From: Chryseobacterium gleum
Lineage (GTDB): Bacteria > Bacteroidota > Bacteroidia > Flavobacteriales_D > Crocinitomicaceae
Assembly (NCBI GenBank): GCA_945897805.1
Contig: CAMDFX010000005.1
Location: 131,501-195,500, forward strand
DNA length: 64,000 nt
Direction: 5' to 3'
Position numbers and translations under genes: made by a program. The notes under the pieces are model-generated. The model saw nothing but the letters and a program-made list of their open reading frames with translations. It searched no databases and had not been told where the DNA came from. Positions within the stretch are counted from its first letter, which is position 1. Each line of letters starts with the position of its first letter. Of this stretch, positions 37,272 through 46,750 are shown piece after piece.

Positions 37272-38543
37272 TTAAAAATCAGTATCCAGTTTGATTACCT
37301 TGATTCTTCCCAAAGAAGAGGTTAAATCATAAAATTCAATGTGATAAACTCCCTGAATCAATTGATCTGTAGAAATCTCATTTTTCCCAAAATTCAAATT
37401 TCCTTTTAGTACAATTTCCCCCAATGCATTGTAAATTACAAATTTTGTGGCCGTCAATTCATTGTTTTCAACCTGCAGTAATTGATTGACTGGATTTGGA
37501 TATAATTTCCACATATCATTCTGATTTTCTGCGATATTCACCCCGTTAACTGTGATTGTTTTTGAGATAGAATCTGTTTTTCCACAATGCGTAATTGTTA
37601 AAGTAACCTCATAAACACCAGGTTGATTATATTGATGATTCGGATTTGTTTCGATAGAAGTACTTCCATCGCCAAAATCCCATGATAAAGTGTCTGGAGA
37701 AGTTGAGTTATTGGTAAAAGAATATTCGTTGCCGGAAATTTGTAAGAAGTTAAAATCCGCATTCAAATCAAATTGACCAATATTCCAATTCATCAAACTG
37801 TCGAAAACCTTTAGTTTAACCGCATTTTGAATATTGTTCGCATCAACAGTTGACAATGTTGAATAGAAAGTTATCAAAGTTGGGTCTTTTCTAAAAATAG
37901 TAGAATAGAAAGTGCATGCTGCTAAGTAAGTTCCAGCGACAGAAGGATGACTTTCGTCTGACTGATACAACTCAATTTCGGGATGATTTGTTCTCACATA
38001 ATTCCAAACTTCGCCAACTGGAGAAACAATTGCGCTATTCTGCTGCGCCATGGTTTGGTATCGCAGATTAAGCAGACTGTCCATGCCATTGTATGTGCAA
38101 ACTGGCGGCCAAGATGCACAATTCGAAGCGTCTCCATTTTTTCTACCCCAAGTCATGTAAAAAACTGTCTCAGCGCAAGGATTATACTGATTTACAATAC
38201 TGTCTAACTTTTGAGCATACGGAAAAACTTCTGATGCCACTTGTTGATCTGGAAAAGAAGGCATTTGACTTTGCTCTTGTAAAACAACATAATCCCAATC
38301 TCCCATCATGATTTTAGACAAGGAAGTAGCATTTGTCGAATGTCCTTGAAAAGTGTATCCTCCTGGAGTATTGCCATCAAAGATAACAGTGTCATTCACT
38401 GACAAAGCCGCATCCTTTAGCATCTGCGGAAGGTTATTGACAGCCGTATAACTATTTCCTAGAAAAAGTACTTTTTGGGTAGAAGATTGAGCAAAAGTTA
38501 AAAAACTGATCATTGCAAATGAGAAAGACAATTTAAGATTCAT
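37272..38543 (-). CDS. exported SGNH-type hydrolase, PKD domain, T9SS type A tail
   Basis: A 423-residue exported protein. The signal peptide ends at about FAQ18. An SGNH/GDSL-like domain (about 23-240) shows block I LFLGNSYTAVNNLP with the likely nucleophile serine, and block V DESHPSVAGTY with the Asp and His of the triad. One PKD domain follows (about 255-330, WDFGDGSTSI). The last 75 residues form a T9SS type A sorting domain (KLYPNPVNQLLQVEN). Expected to be a secreted or surface esterase/lipase-like enzyme; the substrate is unknown. Confidence 0.83.
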   Translation of the reverse strand: MNLKLSFSFAMISFLTFAQSSTQKVLFLGNSYTAVNNLPQMLKDAALSVNDTVIFDGNTPGGYTFQGHSTNATSLSKIMMGDWDYVVLQEQSQMPSFPDQQVASEVFPYAQKLDSIVNQYNPCAETVFYMTWGRKNGDASNCASWPPVCTYNGMDSLLNLRYQTMAQQNSAIVSPVGEVWNYVRTNHPEIELYQSDESHPSVAGTYLAACTFYSTIFRKDPTLITFYSTLSTVDANNIQNAVKLKVFDSLMNWNIGQFDLNADFNFLQISGNEYSFTNNSTSPDTLSWDFGDGSTSIETNPNHQYNQPGVYEVTLTITHCGKTDSISKTITVNGVNIAENQNDMWKLYPNPVNQLLQVENNELTATKFVIYNALGEIVLKGNLNFGKNEISTDQLIQGVYHIEFYDLTSSLGRIKVIKLDTDF

Positions 38544-38591
38544 AATAAATGTTTTTATAAGTGACGATCCAGATTAAATAGCGTTGCTAAT

Positions 38592-39464
38592 TTATTTTTG
38601 TTTCAGAATTCCATAAACGGATTTTTTTATGTTCTCAGCCAATAAATCTGTTGGCAAATCATTGTCGTCATAACCAAATGGATTTTCAATTTCCTCGGCC
38701 AAAACTTCCATACTCACCAAAACATAAAACACAAAGGTGGCAATAAATGCTGAGAAGTAACCAAAAATGGTAACAAAAGCAAGTGGCATTGTGACTACAT
38801 AAATGAAAATGAATTTTTTCAAAAATAGACTGTAGGAAAAAGGAATCGGTGTATTTTTAATTCTTTCACAAGCGCCGCAAGAATCCATGAAAGCATTGAG
38901 ATTTTTATCCAATATGATGTATTCTCCATCAGAAATAACCCCTGTTTTTTTTAATTCAGAAAGTCTGTTAAACAGCAATGAAACGATACCTATTGGCACA
39001 TGATTTTGATTTATTAATTGTTGTTTCTCCTCCGGTAAAAGATCCAATTGATCAATATCGACGCCATTTCTTAAATGTTCTTTCACGGCGAAAGCAAAGT
39101 TAGATGTCATTCTAGCAAAAAAATCTCTTTCGATTTCATTTTGCAGCATTGCATTGATTTTTATGGCAAAATTTCGCGTATCGTTAACCAACTCGCCCCA
39201 TTTTCTTCTACCTTCCCACCAGCGATCGTAAGCAGTATTGGTTCTAAAAACGAGCAACAAAGAAATTACAAATCCAATGAGTTGATAGACAGAAACCAAT
39301 TTTTCTAAATAAACCGCTTCTGGAAAAAAATGAATCTCAATGAAAGCGATGAAAAGTGTCAATAAAATCATGTAAATAATTTCCTTCCAAAGAATTCTGA
39401 GCGTATCACTTTTATGAATTGAAAAAATGAGCGTAAGCCAACTTTTAGGGTTGTAATTAATCAT
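38592..39464 (-). CDS. bestrophin-like chloride channel family protein
   Basis: A 290-residue membrane protein of the bestrophin/UPF0187 family. Two N-terminal membrane segments (about 28-45 and 55-75) precede the family block FRTNTAYDRWWEGRRKWGE. Two more segments lie at about 215-255, followed by an acidic C-terminal stretch (ENPFGYDDNDLP), which matches the calcium-clasp region of bestrophins. Bacterial members studied are pentameric ion channels, some conducting cations; the ion used here cannot be told. Its promoter at 39484-39513 diverges from acpP. Confidence 0.87.
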   Translation of the reverse strand: MINYNPKSWLTLIFSIHKSDTLRILWKEIIYMILLTLFIAFIEIHFFPEAVYLEKLVSVYQLIGFVISLLLVFRTNTAYDRWWEGRRKWGELVNDTRNFAIKINAMLQNEIERDFFARMTSNFAFAVKEHLRNGVDIDQLDLLPEEKQQLINQNHVPIGIVSLLFNRLSELKKTGVISDGEYIILDKNLNAFMDSCGACERIKNTPIPFSYSLFLKKFIFIYVVTMPLAFVTIFGYFSAFIATFVFYVLVSMEVLAEEIENPFGYDDNDLPTDLLAENIKKSVYGILKQK

Positions 39465-39483
39465 ATAATTAAATTTTCAAACA

Positions 39484-39513
39484 CAAAAATACACTGAAAT
39501 TTAATATTTTCAA
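39484..39513 (-). promoter_or_regulatory. promoter of the bestrophin gene
   Basis: On the minus strand: TTG (39513-39511), 19 bases, TATTTTTG (39491-39484). Start of transcription near 39479, about 15 bases before the ATG. Confidence 0.7.
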
Positions 39514-39647
39514 TCTAACAAGCAGCTTGAAATGTCTACAAAAAGTGGATTGTGGGATGAAATAAATGAATAAATCAGAAACGATAAATGGTCTACAACA
39601 CTGATTATTAGAATTAATTGCAAACAAATAATGAATTAAGTCATTAA

Positions 39648-39655
39648 TAATTTTG
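39648..39655 (+). promoter_or_regulatory. -7 element before acpP
   Basis: TAATTTTG fits TAnnTTTG; it lies 58 bases before the acpP ATG. No TTG at the standard distance. Confidence 0.4.
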
Positions 39656-39713
39656 TTTTTTAAAGCATATATTCTTTCTTTGCAAGCTGAATTAATCATT
39701 AAAAAAATTAGAA

Positions 39714-39947
39714 ATGTCTGATATCAAGTCAAAAGTAATCGCAATTATCGTAGATAAATTGGGTGTTGAAGAAAGCGAAGTTACTCACGAAGCAAGCTTC
39801 ACAAATGATCTAGGAGCTGACTCTTTAGATACAGTAGAATTGATTATGGAGTTCGAAAAAGAGTTTAACATTGCTATTCCAGATGATCAAGCAGAAACTA
39901 TCCAAACGGTTGGTGATGCTGTTTCTTACATCGAGAAAAACGTATAA
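39714..39947 (+). CDS. acpP: acyl carrier protein
   Basis: 77 residues. Carries growing fatty acyl chains on a phosphopantetheine arm attached to S37 in the motif [12 protein letters not shown]. Strongly acidic four-helix protein of standard size. First gene of acpP-fabF-rnc-IPExxxVDY-pyk, all on the plus strand; fabF starts 40 bases after its stop. Confidence 0.98.
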   Translation: MSDIKSKVIAIIVDKLGVEESEVTHEASFTNDLGADSLDTVELIMEFEKEFNIAIPDDQAETIQTVGDAVSYIEKNV

Positions 39948-39987
39948 TCTAGAAAGAAATTAATTGTTGAATTAAGACTTATTCTGT

Positions 39988-41241
39988 ATGGAATTAAAGA
40001 GAGTTGTTGTAACTGGTTTAGGAGCGCTTACTCCCATTGGAAATAATATTTCAGAGTTCTGGGATAGTTTAATTTCTGGTAAAAGCGGAGCTGCTGAAAT
40101 CAAACAATTCGATGCGTCAAAATTCAAAACTCAATTTGCATGTGAGGTCAAAAACTTTAATGTTGAAGACTTCATGGATCGCAAAGAGGCACGCAAATTG
40201 GATCAATTTTCTCAATACGCCATGGTTTCTGCTTCAGAAGCCATGGCTGATTCTGGGTTAATGGAGTCAAACCCAAACCAAGATCGCATTGGGGTAATTT
40301 GGGGTTCAGGAATTGGAGGTTTAAAAACTTTCCAGGATGAAGCTCAAAATTTCTTTGCTGGTGATGGAACACCAAAATTTAACCCTTTCTTTATTCCTAA
40401 AATGATTTCTGATATAGCATCAGGTCATATTTCTATTAAATATGGTTTACGTGGTCCAAACTATGTAACCGTGTCTGCATGTGCATCCGCCACAAATGCA
40501 ATTATTGATGCTTTTAACTTGATTCGATTAGGAAAAGCTGACGCAATTGTAACGGGTGGTTCTGAAGCTGCAGTGAATGAAATGGGAATGGGAGGCTTCA
40601 ATGCATTAAGGGCTTTATCTACAAGAAATGAATCTCCAGAAACAGCGTCAAGACCATTCGATGCTGAAAGAGATGGATTTGTTTTAGGCGAAGGCGCAGG
40701 AGCATTGATTCTTGAAGAATACCACCATGCAATCAAACGAGGCGCAAAAATCTACGCTGAAGTTTGTGGTGGAGGAATGTCTGGTGATGCATATCACATG
40801 ACAGCGCCACATCCAGAAGGAATTGGAGCTAGAAATGTGATGATTTCTGCGTTGGAAGATGCTGAAATGAATGCAAATGAAGTTGATTATGTCAATGTGC
40901 ACGGCACTTCTACTCCACTTGGAGATATCGCTGAAACAAAAGCCATTCTTCAGGTTTTTGGAGAACATGCGTATAATTTGAACATTAGTTCTACTAAATC
41001 AATGACTGGACATTTGCTAGGAGCAGCGGGAGCTATTGAGGCAATTGCTTGTATTTTGGCTGTCAAAAACGACATTGTGCCTCCAACAATTAACCATTTT
41101 ACGGACGATCCTGAGTTGGATAATAAGTTAAACTTTACCTTCCACAAAGCACAAAAGAGAACTGTGAATGTCGCTATTTCCAATACTTTTGGATTTGGAG
41201 GTCACAACACTTCTGTTATCGTAAAGAAATTCAAAAGCTAA
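39988..41241 (+). CDS. fabF: beta-ketoacyl-ACP synthase II
   Basis: Condenses malonyl-ACP with acyl-ACP in fatty acid elongation. It has 417 residues and a thiolase fold. The nucleophile is C165 (TVSACASATNA). The two histidines lie in VNVHGTSTPLGD and SMTGHLLGAAGA, with K in STKSMTGH. The C-terminal SNTFGFGGHNTSV block is typical. It is separated from rnc by only three bases, so co-expression with acpP and rnc is expected. Confidence 0.97.
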   Translation: MELKRVVVTGLGALTPIGNNISEFWDSLISGKSGAAEIKQFDASKFKTQFACEVKNFNVEDFMDRKEARKLDQFSQYAMVSASEAMADSGLMESNPNQDRIGVIWGSGIGGLKTFQDEAQNFFAGDGTPKFNPFFIPKMISDIASGHISIKYGLRGPNYVTVSACASATNAIIDAFNLIRLGKADAIVTGGSEAAVNEMGMGGFNALRALSTRNESPETASRPFDAERDGFVLGEGAGALILEEYHHAIKRGAKIYAEVCGGGMSGDAYHMTAPHPEGIGARNVMISALEDAEMNANEVDYVNVHGTSTPLGDIAETKAILQVFGEHAYNLNISSTKSMTGHLLGAAGAIEAIACILAVKNDIVPPTINHFTDDPELDNKLNFTFHKAQKRTVNVAISNTFGFGGHNTSVIVKKFKS

Positions 41242-41244
41242 ACT

Positions 41245-41967
41245 TTGCTTAAGCGGCTATTTACGCGACCCATCAAACGTTCGAACGAAGACCTTCGTGT
41301 CATTAGATTTGTGCTCAAACGTTTCGGATACAAACCGAAAAATCTAAGTTATTTTTACGAAGCAATCACACATAAATCATTCAGTAACCTCACTGAAAAC
41401 GAAATTTCGAATGAGCGCTTAGAATATTTAGGTGATGCGATTTTGGATGCAGTAATTGCTGAATTACTATTCCTGCGATTTCCAGAACAAGACGAAGGTT
41501 TTTTGACTAAAATTAAATCGAAAGTTGTAAGCCGAAAAACACTTTCTGAAATTGGAGAAGAAATGCGCTTGAGAGAAATCTTGCGTTACCACAAAGGAAG
41601 AGCAATAAATCTTGCAAGTTTGGAGGGAAATGCGTTTGAAGCATTGATGGGTGCTATTTATCTTGACGGTGGATATGAAGCCGTGAAAAAATGTGTCAAC
41701 CACAATATTTTGCGCAATTATGCTGATTTGAATAAAATCTTAGAGGAAGAAATCGATTTCAAATCTAAACTTTTTATCTGGAGCCAAAAGAAACACTTGA
41801 AGTTAGAATTCAACGTAATAACTGAAGAAAGCGTGAACGGAAACTGGAATTATGAAATCATGGTTTTAATCAACGATACAGCTTATGGAAAAGGGAAGGG
41901 AAATTCTAAAAAAATGGCGGAACAAGCTGCTTCCAAAGAAACCCTTACTTTGATGGGCGAAATTTAG
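41245..41967 (+). CDS. rnc: ribonuclease III
   Basis: Cuts double-stranded RNA in rRNA processing and mRNA decay. It has 240 residues. The catalytic domain holds the signature NERLEYLGDAILDAV and the second acidic site EGNAFEALMGAIYLDGGYE. A double-stranded-RNA-binding domain follows (about 170-238, ending GKGNSKKMAEQAASKETL). The start codon is TTG at 41245, three bases after the fabF stop; no ATG gives a full-length domain, so translational coupling to fabF is likely. Confidence 0.95.
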   Translation: MLKRLFTRPIKRSNEDLRVIRFVLKRFGYKPKNLSYFYEAITHKSFSNLTENEISNERLEYLGDAILDAVIAELLFLRFPEQDEGFLTKIKSKVVSRKTLSEIGEEMRLREILRYHKGRAINLASLEGNAFEALMGAIYLDGGYEAVKKCVNHNILRNYADLNKILEEEIDFKSKLFIWSQKKHLKLEFNVITEESVNGNWNYEIMVLINDTAYGKGKGNSKKMAEQAASKETLTLMGEI

Positions 41968-42078
41968 AGCGAAAAATCAGAATTTCCCGACAAAACGAGA
42001 CAAAATTTAGCAGAAGCTTAACAACAATATCAGGGCATCTTTTAAAAAATGACTAACTTAGTGCTGTTATTTTTTTTC

Positions 42079-42516
42079 ATGGCCAAACAGCAAAAATACA
42101 ATCTCACACTAGAAGCAGATTATAACTATAATATGATAGGAATCTGCTCGCATCACAGTGATTATAGATTGGTTTGGGGCTTGAATGAATTGTTGAAATT
42201 AAAACTTATAAAGGCAGAAAATCTTTTTGATGTTAACCACAAAAAAAGTGGTTTTTCTCAACACAACTATTTCATTCAGAGAGATGAAGAAGAAATGCTT
42301 GATTATTATTTAATCAAAAACAAAGCGGACGGAAAGTATTTGATACCGGAAAAACAACAAATTGATTATTTTCTTTTTTTGGTAAATAATCATATAATTG
42401 AAGTGGATGATTTGTTGCAGAAAATCAAGAGTCATCCAAGTGTTTTGACCGCTTTTAACTTTGATCCAACAGAATTCAGTTCAACTGAAAATCTGATTTT
42501 TGATGAAAACTACTAA
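42079..42516 (+). CDS. IPExxxVDY family protein
   Basis: A 145-residue protein of a small family of unknown function found in Bacteroidota. The family motif appears as IPEKQQIDY near the middle. As usual for the family, it sits between rnc and pyk. The start at 42079 (MAKQQKYNLTLEAD) is preferred; the in-frame ATG at 42049 would add a hydrophobic stretch (TNLVLLFFF) that looks non-coding. No membrane segment or catalytic motif is seen. Confidence 0.85.
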   Translation: MAKQQKYNLTLEADYNYNMIGICSHHSDYRLVWGLNELLKLKLIKAENLFDVNHKKSGFSQHNYFIQRDEEEMLDYYLIKNKADGKYLIPEKQQIDYFLFLVNNHIIEVDDLLQKIKSHPSVLTAFNFDPTEFSSTENLIFDENY

Positions 42517-42544
42517 CTTTTAATAAGTTAAAATAAATTTGAAT

Positions 42545-43963
42545 ATGAAAAAAACAAAAATCGTTGCCACATTAGGGCCCGCGTGCGCTGATAAAGAAAT
42601 TTTAAGACAAATGTTTTTAGAAGGGTTGAACGTTTGTCGTTTGAATTTTTCTCATGGTGCTTATGAAGATCATGCCGCTGCCATTAAAGTTATCCGTGAA
42701 CTAAATGACGAAACAGGATTAAATGTGGCTATTTTAGCAGATTTACAAGGTCCAAAAATTCGTGTTTATGAGGTTGAAAATAACGGCGTATTGCTTGAAA
42801 ATGGCAAAGAAATCATTATCACAACCGAAAAAATGGTGGGTACAGCTGAAAAAATTGCCATTAATTATCCACAACTTCCAGCCGATGTCAATCCAGGAGA
42901 AAAAATATTGCTTGATGATGGAAAATTGGCACTTGAAATAATCAGCTCTGATGGTTTCAATATCATCAAAGCGAAAGTAATCCACGGAGGCATTTTATCG
43001 TCGAGAAAAGGAGTGAATTTGCCAAATACGAAAATTTCACTTCCTTCTTTGACATCAAAAGATAGGGAGGATTTAGAATTTGCATTGCAACAAAATGTGG
43101 ATTGGATTGGTTTATCTTTCGTTCGTTCTGCAAGAGATATTATCGAATTAAAACATTTGATTAGCACAGCACACGGAAAAGCGAAAGTGATTGCTAAAAT
43201 CGAAAAACCTGAAGCTGTCGCTGATATCGATGAAATTATTCAAGAAAGCGATGCCTTAATGGTGGCACGAGGTGATTTAGGAGTTGAAGTTCCTTATCAA
43301 AACGTTCCTTTGATTCAAAAAATGTTAATCAACAAATGCTTTGAATATGCAAAACCAATCATTGTGGCTACACAAATGATGGAAAGTATGATTACCAATA
43401 TTTCTCCAACAAGAGCAGAAGTAAATGATGTTGCAAATGCAGTTTTAGATGGCGCAGATGCGGTGATGCTTTCTGGTGAAACTTCTGTAGGGAAATTTCC
43501 AGTGGAAGTAATTCGCACCATGGCAAATATTGTAAAAGAGATGGAAACATTTGATGGCATTTACAACAAAGAAGTGATGCCCGAAAAAAATCAAGAAAGA
43601 TTTATTTCAGATTCAATTTGTTTCAACGCTTGCCGATTGGCACAAAGAGTGCATGCCGATGCAATTATTGCGATGTCTTTTTCAGGATATACAGCATACA
43701 AATTAGCATCACAAAGACCAAAATCTCCTATCTATATTTTTACAAGCAACAAACAAATTCTAACGCAACTGAATTTGGTTTGGGGTGTAAAAGGTATTTA
43801 TTATGACTCAAGAGTTAGCACTGATCACACGATTGCAGACATCAAATTTCTATTGAAAAAAGATGGTTTGGTTGAAACTGGTGATATGGTTATCAATATC
43901 GCGTCCATTCCTTTGGATGAGAATGGAAAGTCAAACATGTTGAAGTTAAGTCAAGTAGAGTAA
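42545..43963 (+). CDS. pyk: pyruvate kinase
   Basis: Last step of glycolysis: phosphoenolpyruvate plus ADP gives pyruvate plus ATP. It has 472 residues, normal for the family. Visible motifs: KTKIVATLGPA at the N-terminus, ADLQGPKIRV, the active-site block IAKIEKPEAV (catalytic Lys), MVARGDLGVEVP (metal-binding region), and KPIIVATQMMESM. The C-terminal domain is present. The ATG at 42545 is chosen; a TTG two codons upstream is unnecessary. Last gene of the acpP operon, followed by an unusual palindromic region and a strong terminator. Confidence 0.97.
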   Translation: MKKTKIVATLGPACADKEILRQMFLEGLNVCRLNFSHGAYEDHAAAIKVIRELNDETGLNVAILADLQGPKIRVYEVENNGVLLENGKEIIITTEKMVGTAEKIAINYPQLPADVNPGEKILLDDGKLALEIISSDGFNIIKAKVIHGGILSSRKGVNLPNTKISLPSLTSKDREDLEFALQQNVDWIGLSFVRSARDIIELKHLISTAHGKAKVIAKIEKPEAVADIDEIIQESDALMVARGDLGVEVPYQNVPLIQKMLINKCFEYAKPIIVATQMMESMITNISPTRAEVNDVANAVLDGADAVMLSGETSVGKFPVEVIRTMANIVKEMETFDGIYNKEVMPEKNQERFISDSICFNACRLAQRVHADAIIAMSFSGYTAYKLASQRPKSPIYIFTSNKQILTQLNLVWGVKGIYYDSRVSTDHTIADIKFLLKKDGLVETGDMVINIASIPLDENGKSNMLKLSQVE

Positions 43964-43964
43964 A

Positions 43965-44053
43965 ATTATACCGATTATGTTTTCAATATAGTCCAATGAA
44001 CTGGACTATATTACCTGCGGTGCGACTACGTGGTCAAACTATATCGGCATTAT
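43965..44053. repeat. nested palindrome after pyk
   Basis: A perfect 11-bp inverted repeat (43985-43995 / 44002-44012, AATATAGTCCA) sits inside a larger imperfect one (43965-43975 / 44043-44053, 9 of 11 pairs). It begins just after the pyk stop. It has no T tract and is followed 50 bases later by a conventional terminator. Confidence 0.5.
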
Positions 44054-44104
44054 ACTGGTTTTTGATTGGACTAAAATGAATTGGTGAATTGTATTAAAAA
44101 CATA

Positions 44105-44145
44105 AAAAATGCGGATTATTTCATTTAGAGATAATCCGCATTTTT
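44105..44145. terminator. bidirectional terminator, pyk / outer membrane protein gene
   Basis: A perfect 15-bp stem (44105-44119 / 44131-44145) with an 11-base loop. Flanking A and T runs allow termination in both directions between these convergent genes. Confidence 0.9.
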
Positions 44146-44203
44146 GTTTTCAATCCATTTTCATAAAGTCCAAATGTCTTCTAAATAAAATGCGGTTTTT
44201 CAA

Positions 44204-44953
44204 TTAAAAAAGAGAAATACTTAAGCCCAATTCTAAGCCGTTGATTTGTGTGCTTTGCTTGTTCTTAAAATAAGGTTTTAGATTATAAGATGCTGTAATT
44301 GCCCAATTTCTAATTCCTATTCTCGCATGCACGCTCATCAAAAGTGGATCTAGATCTTTGAAACCTGAAGTAATTGTTTCAACCTTTAATCCTGCGGTAT
44401 TTTTAGAAAATAGATGAGATTGCGCTAAAAATTGATAGCCAATTCTACCGCCTAATTGAAATTTAAAATGTTGCCATCCAGCAGTGCGAAAACGCAATTC
44501 AATGGGAATGAAAATTTTATTGGCTGTAAAAATGGATTTGTTTATTCCTGCATTCAATGGCATATCATTCAAAATCGTGGTTTGATTGCTATCAATGTGA
44601 TTTAACCATCGATTAGATTGAATTCTCGTCCGACCATAACCTATGCCTATTCCAAGTCCAACTGTGTTGCTGGAATTAAGTGGAATATCAAAAATTGTTT
44701 GCACATTAAAGCCGATAGAAGACCAATGATTTTTAAAAAGTTTATCGCTTTTATTAATCCAATCGTTGTATAAAACATCGACAATCAGTCTGTCATACTT
44801 TTTTGCATCTACCAATTTGGAAGGTCTAATTCCTCCATAAAACCACATAAAACCTGGCCTATATCTTGAAACTAAAGTAGAATCAACTTTTTGAGCGCTT
44901 GTGTTGAAGCCCAAAATAAAAAGACAGACAAAAACTGAAATTATTCTAAGCAT
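44204..44953 (-). CDS. exported outer-membrane beta-barrel-like protein
   Basis: 249 residues from the ATG at 44953. The signal peptide is MLRIISVFVCLFILGFNTSAQ. Alternating hydrophobic strands with aromatic ends and a C-terminal GLELGLSISLF suggest a small outer membrane barrel; no specific family is recognised. The chosen start overlaps the end of galE by eight bases, which points to translational coupling with galE. A longer start at 44986 would place 11 residues before the signal peptide and is less likely. Confidence 0.7.
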   Translation of the reverse strand: MLRIISVFVCLFILGFNTSAQKVDSTLVSRYRPGFMWFYGGIRPSKLVDAKKYDRLIVDVLYNDWINKSDKLFKNHWSSIGFNVQTIFDIPLNSSNTVGLGIGIGYGRTRIQSNRWLNHIDSNQTTILNDMPLNAGINKSIFTANKIFIPIELRFRTAGWQHFKFQLGGRIGYQFLAQSHLFSKNTAGLKVETITSGFKDLDPLLMSVHARIGIRNWAITASYNLKPYFKNKQSTQINGLELGLSISLF

Positions 44954-45986
44954 CTTTTGGTCGTTTGTTTTCCCAATTCCAAGCATCTAAAATGGCATCT
45001 GCGACAGTAAATTGAGCTTTCCATCCCAAAATACTTTCAATTTTAGCTGGATTCGCAAAAATCTCTTGCACATCGCCTTCTCGTCTCGGACCAAATTCCC
45101 AATTCAATTTTTGATTCGTTGCTTTCTCAAAAATATCAATCACTTCCAAAACGCTAGACCCTTTTCCTGTTCCAACATTGAAAATCTCAACAGTTCCTGA
45201 ACTTTGCTTTTTAAGCCAATCAATCGCTTTCACGTGCGCAACAGCTAAATCTGTGACATGAATGTAATCACGAATGCATGTTCCGTCAGAAGTGGAATAG
45301 TTATTTCCGAAAACAGTCAAAGATTTTCTGATTCCAACAGCAGTTTGGGTGATATAGGGCAATAAATTATTCGGAATTCCTTGCGGCAATTCGCCAATTA
45401 ATCCGGAATTATGTGCCCCAATTGGATTGAAATAGCGCAATAAAGTCGATTTGCAAACTGGATTTGAAGCAGCCCAATCCTGAATGATTTGCTCACAAAT
45501 TAATTTCGTATTTGCATAAGGAGATTCAGGGTCTAACTCAATTATCGATTCATCCACACCATGAACGCCTTCAGCCAAAATTGGATTTCCATAAACTGAA
45601 CAGGAGGAAGAAAAAACCAAACTTGGCGTTTTAAATTCTTCCATCATTTTTAAAATGGAAATTAAACCTGATAAATTATTGTCGTAATATTTCAATGGGT
45701 TTTTAACCGATTCGCCTACCGCTTTATCTGCAGCAAAATGAATAACCCCCTGAAAATTATATTTTTGGAAAGTTTTTCGCAAAGTGCTTTCATCTTGACA
45801 AGCCGCATTTACTACCTCAATATCTCGCCCTAAAATTGTTTGAATATTTTCGATAATAAACGATTTCGCATTTCTAAAATCATCTAAAATTACTGGTTCA
45901 TATCCAGCATTGACCAATTCAACAACTGTATGCGAACCAATATATCCTGCTCCACCGGTGACTAAAATGTGTTTTGAATTTTCCAT
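44946..45986 (-). CDS. galE: UDP-glucose 4-epimerase
   Basis: Interconverts UDP-glucose and UDP-galactose for polysaccharide and glycan synthesis. It has 346 residues. Rossmann NAD-binding motif TGGAGYIGSH near residue 10; SSSCSVYG holds the catalytic serine region; SPYANTK is the YxxxK pair; NVGTGKGSSVLEV is the typical C-terminal block. A -7 element ends eight bases before the ATG. Co-transcribed with the barrel-like protein that overlaps its 3' end. Confidence 0.94.
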   Translation of the reverse strand: MENSKHILVTGGAGYIGSHTVVELVNAGYEPVILDDFRNAKSFIIENIQTILGRDIEVVNAACQDESTLRKTFQKYNFQGVIHFAADKAVGESVKNPLKYYDNNLSGLISILKMMEEFKTPSLVFSSSCSVYGNPILAEGVHGVDESIIELDPESPYANTKLICEQIIQDWAASNPVCKSTLLRYFNPIGAHNSGLIGELPQGIPNNLLPYITQTAVGIRKSLTVFGNNYSTSDGTCIRDYIHVTDLAVAHVKAIDWLKKQSSGTVEIFNVGTGKGSSVLEVIDIFEKATNQKLNWEFGPRREGDVQEIFANPAKIESILGWKAQFTVADAILDAWNWENKRPKDA

Positions 45987-45994
45987 ATCTGTAT

Positions 45995-46002
45995 CAAAGG
46001 TA
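45995..46002 (-). promoter_or_regulatory. -7 element before galE
   Basis: On the minus strand TACCTTTG, eight bases before the ATG at 45986. No -33 TTG at a standard distance. Confidence 0.4.
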
Positions 46003-46173
46003 AATATTTGACTTCATTCTGGTACATGGAAAGCAAATCAAATTCTAATTTTTCTTGTCATTCTCCGACCAAAGTGTGAAAAGGAAATTGGATTAACAAT
46101 ATTATTCCTTTACAAAAATCATCTTATTAAACAATTTTAGACCACTTTTGTTAACTTAAAAAATGATTGAAAA

Positions 46174-46593
46174 ATGCACAAATTAATTTTGCTGATTTTA
46201 ACTGTCGGTCTTTTGTCAGTTCAAACAGCGCCAAAAAAATCAACATTAACCGTTGAAGTCCGGGGGATCAAAAAATCTGTTGGCAAAATATTCGTTGCAG
46301 TTTTCCGCAAAAAAGATGATTTCCCATCCGCTTCTGGTAGATTTAAGTATAGCATTGTTGATGCAAAAGTTGGCAATACGACCGCAAATATTGAACTTCC
46401 AAATGATATTTATGCCGTTGCCGTTTTTCACGATGCCAACGATAATACTGTCATGGATAAAAACATGTTTGGTGTACCAACTGAGATTTATGGTTTTGGT
46501 AACAATGCCCGCGGGACTTTCAGTGCGCCTTCTTTTGAAGAGGCAGCGATTGAGTTGAAACAGGATAAGAAGGTTGTTGTTTACATCAAATAA
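46174..46593 (+). CDS. DUF2141 domain exported protein
   Basis: A 139-residue exported protein. After a signal peptide (about 1-18) comes a single DUF2141 beta-sandwich domain with the blocks GKIFVAVFRKKDDF, YAVAVFHDANDNTVMDKNMFG and EIYGFGNNARG, typical of the family. Function unknown; members are usually periplasmic. Single-gene unit, divergent from galE. It is followed by a palindrome-rich spacer. Confidence 0.88.
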   Translation: MHKLILLILTVGLLSVQTAPKKSTLTVEVRGIKKSVGKIFVAVFRKKDDFPSASGRFKYSIVDAKVGNTTANIELPNDIYAVAVFHDANDNTVMDKNMFGVPTEIYGFGNNARGTFSAPSFEEAAIELKQDKKVVVYIK

Positions 46594-46634
46594 TATGATT
46601 ATCCGCTACTTTCCCCAAGATTAGTTTTGTCATG

Positions 46635-46750
46635 GTCCGTCAGTTGACGGACACACGCCAAAACAGAGTCTATCCGTTCATTTTACGACGGAATTACATC
46701 CGCCGTTACAAATATTTCACTCCTAGGGAGTTATTGGGGAAAGAAACGGA
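46635..46750. repeat. palindrome cluster, REP-like
   Basis: Contains GTCCGTCA-GT-TGACGGAC (46635-46652), a TCCGTT/AACGGA pair (46673-46678 / 46745-46750) enclosing GACGGA and TCCGCC pieces, and ACTCC-TAG-GGAGT (46719-46731). The first palindrome recurs with one change at 48481-48496. No gene inside. It resembles interspersed palindromic elements of Bacteroidota; assignment is inference. Confidence 0.5.

Noticed and set aside
39469-39699. 76-codon open frame on the minus strand before the bestrophin gene
   Set aside because: It covers the divergent promoter region with two clear promoter elements; composition is that of AT-rich noncoding DNA.
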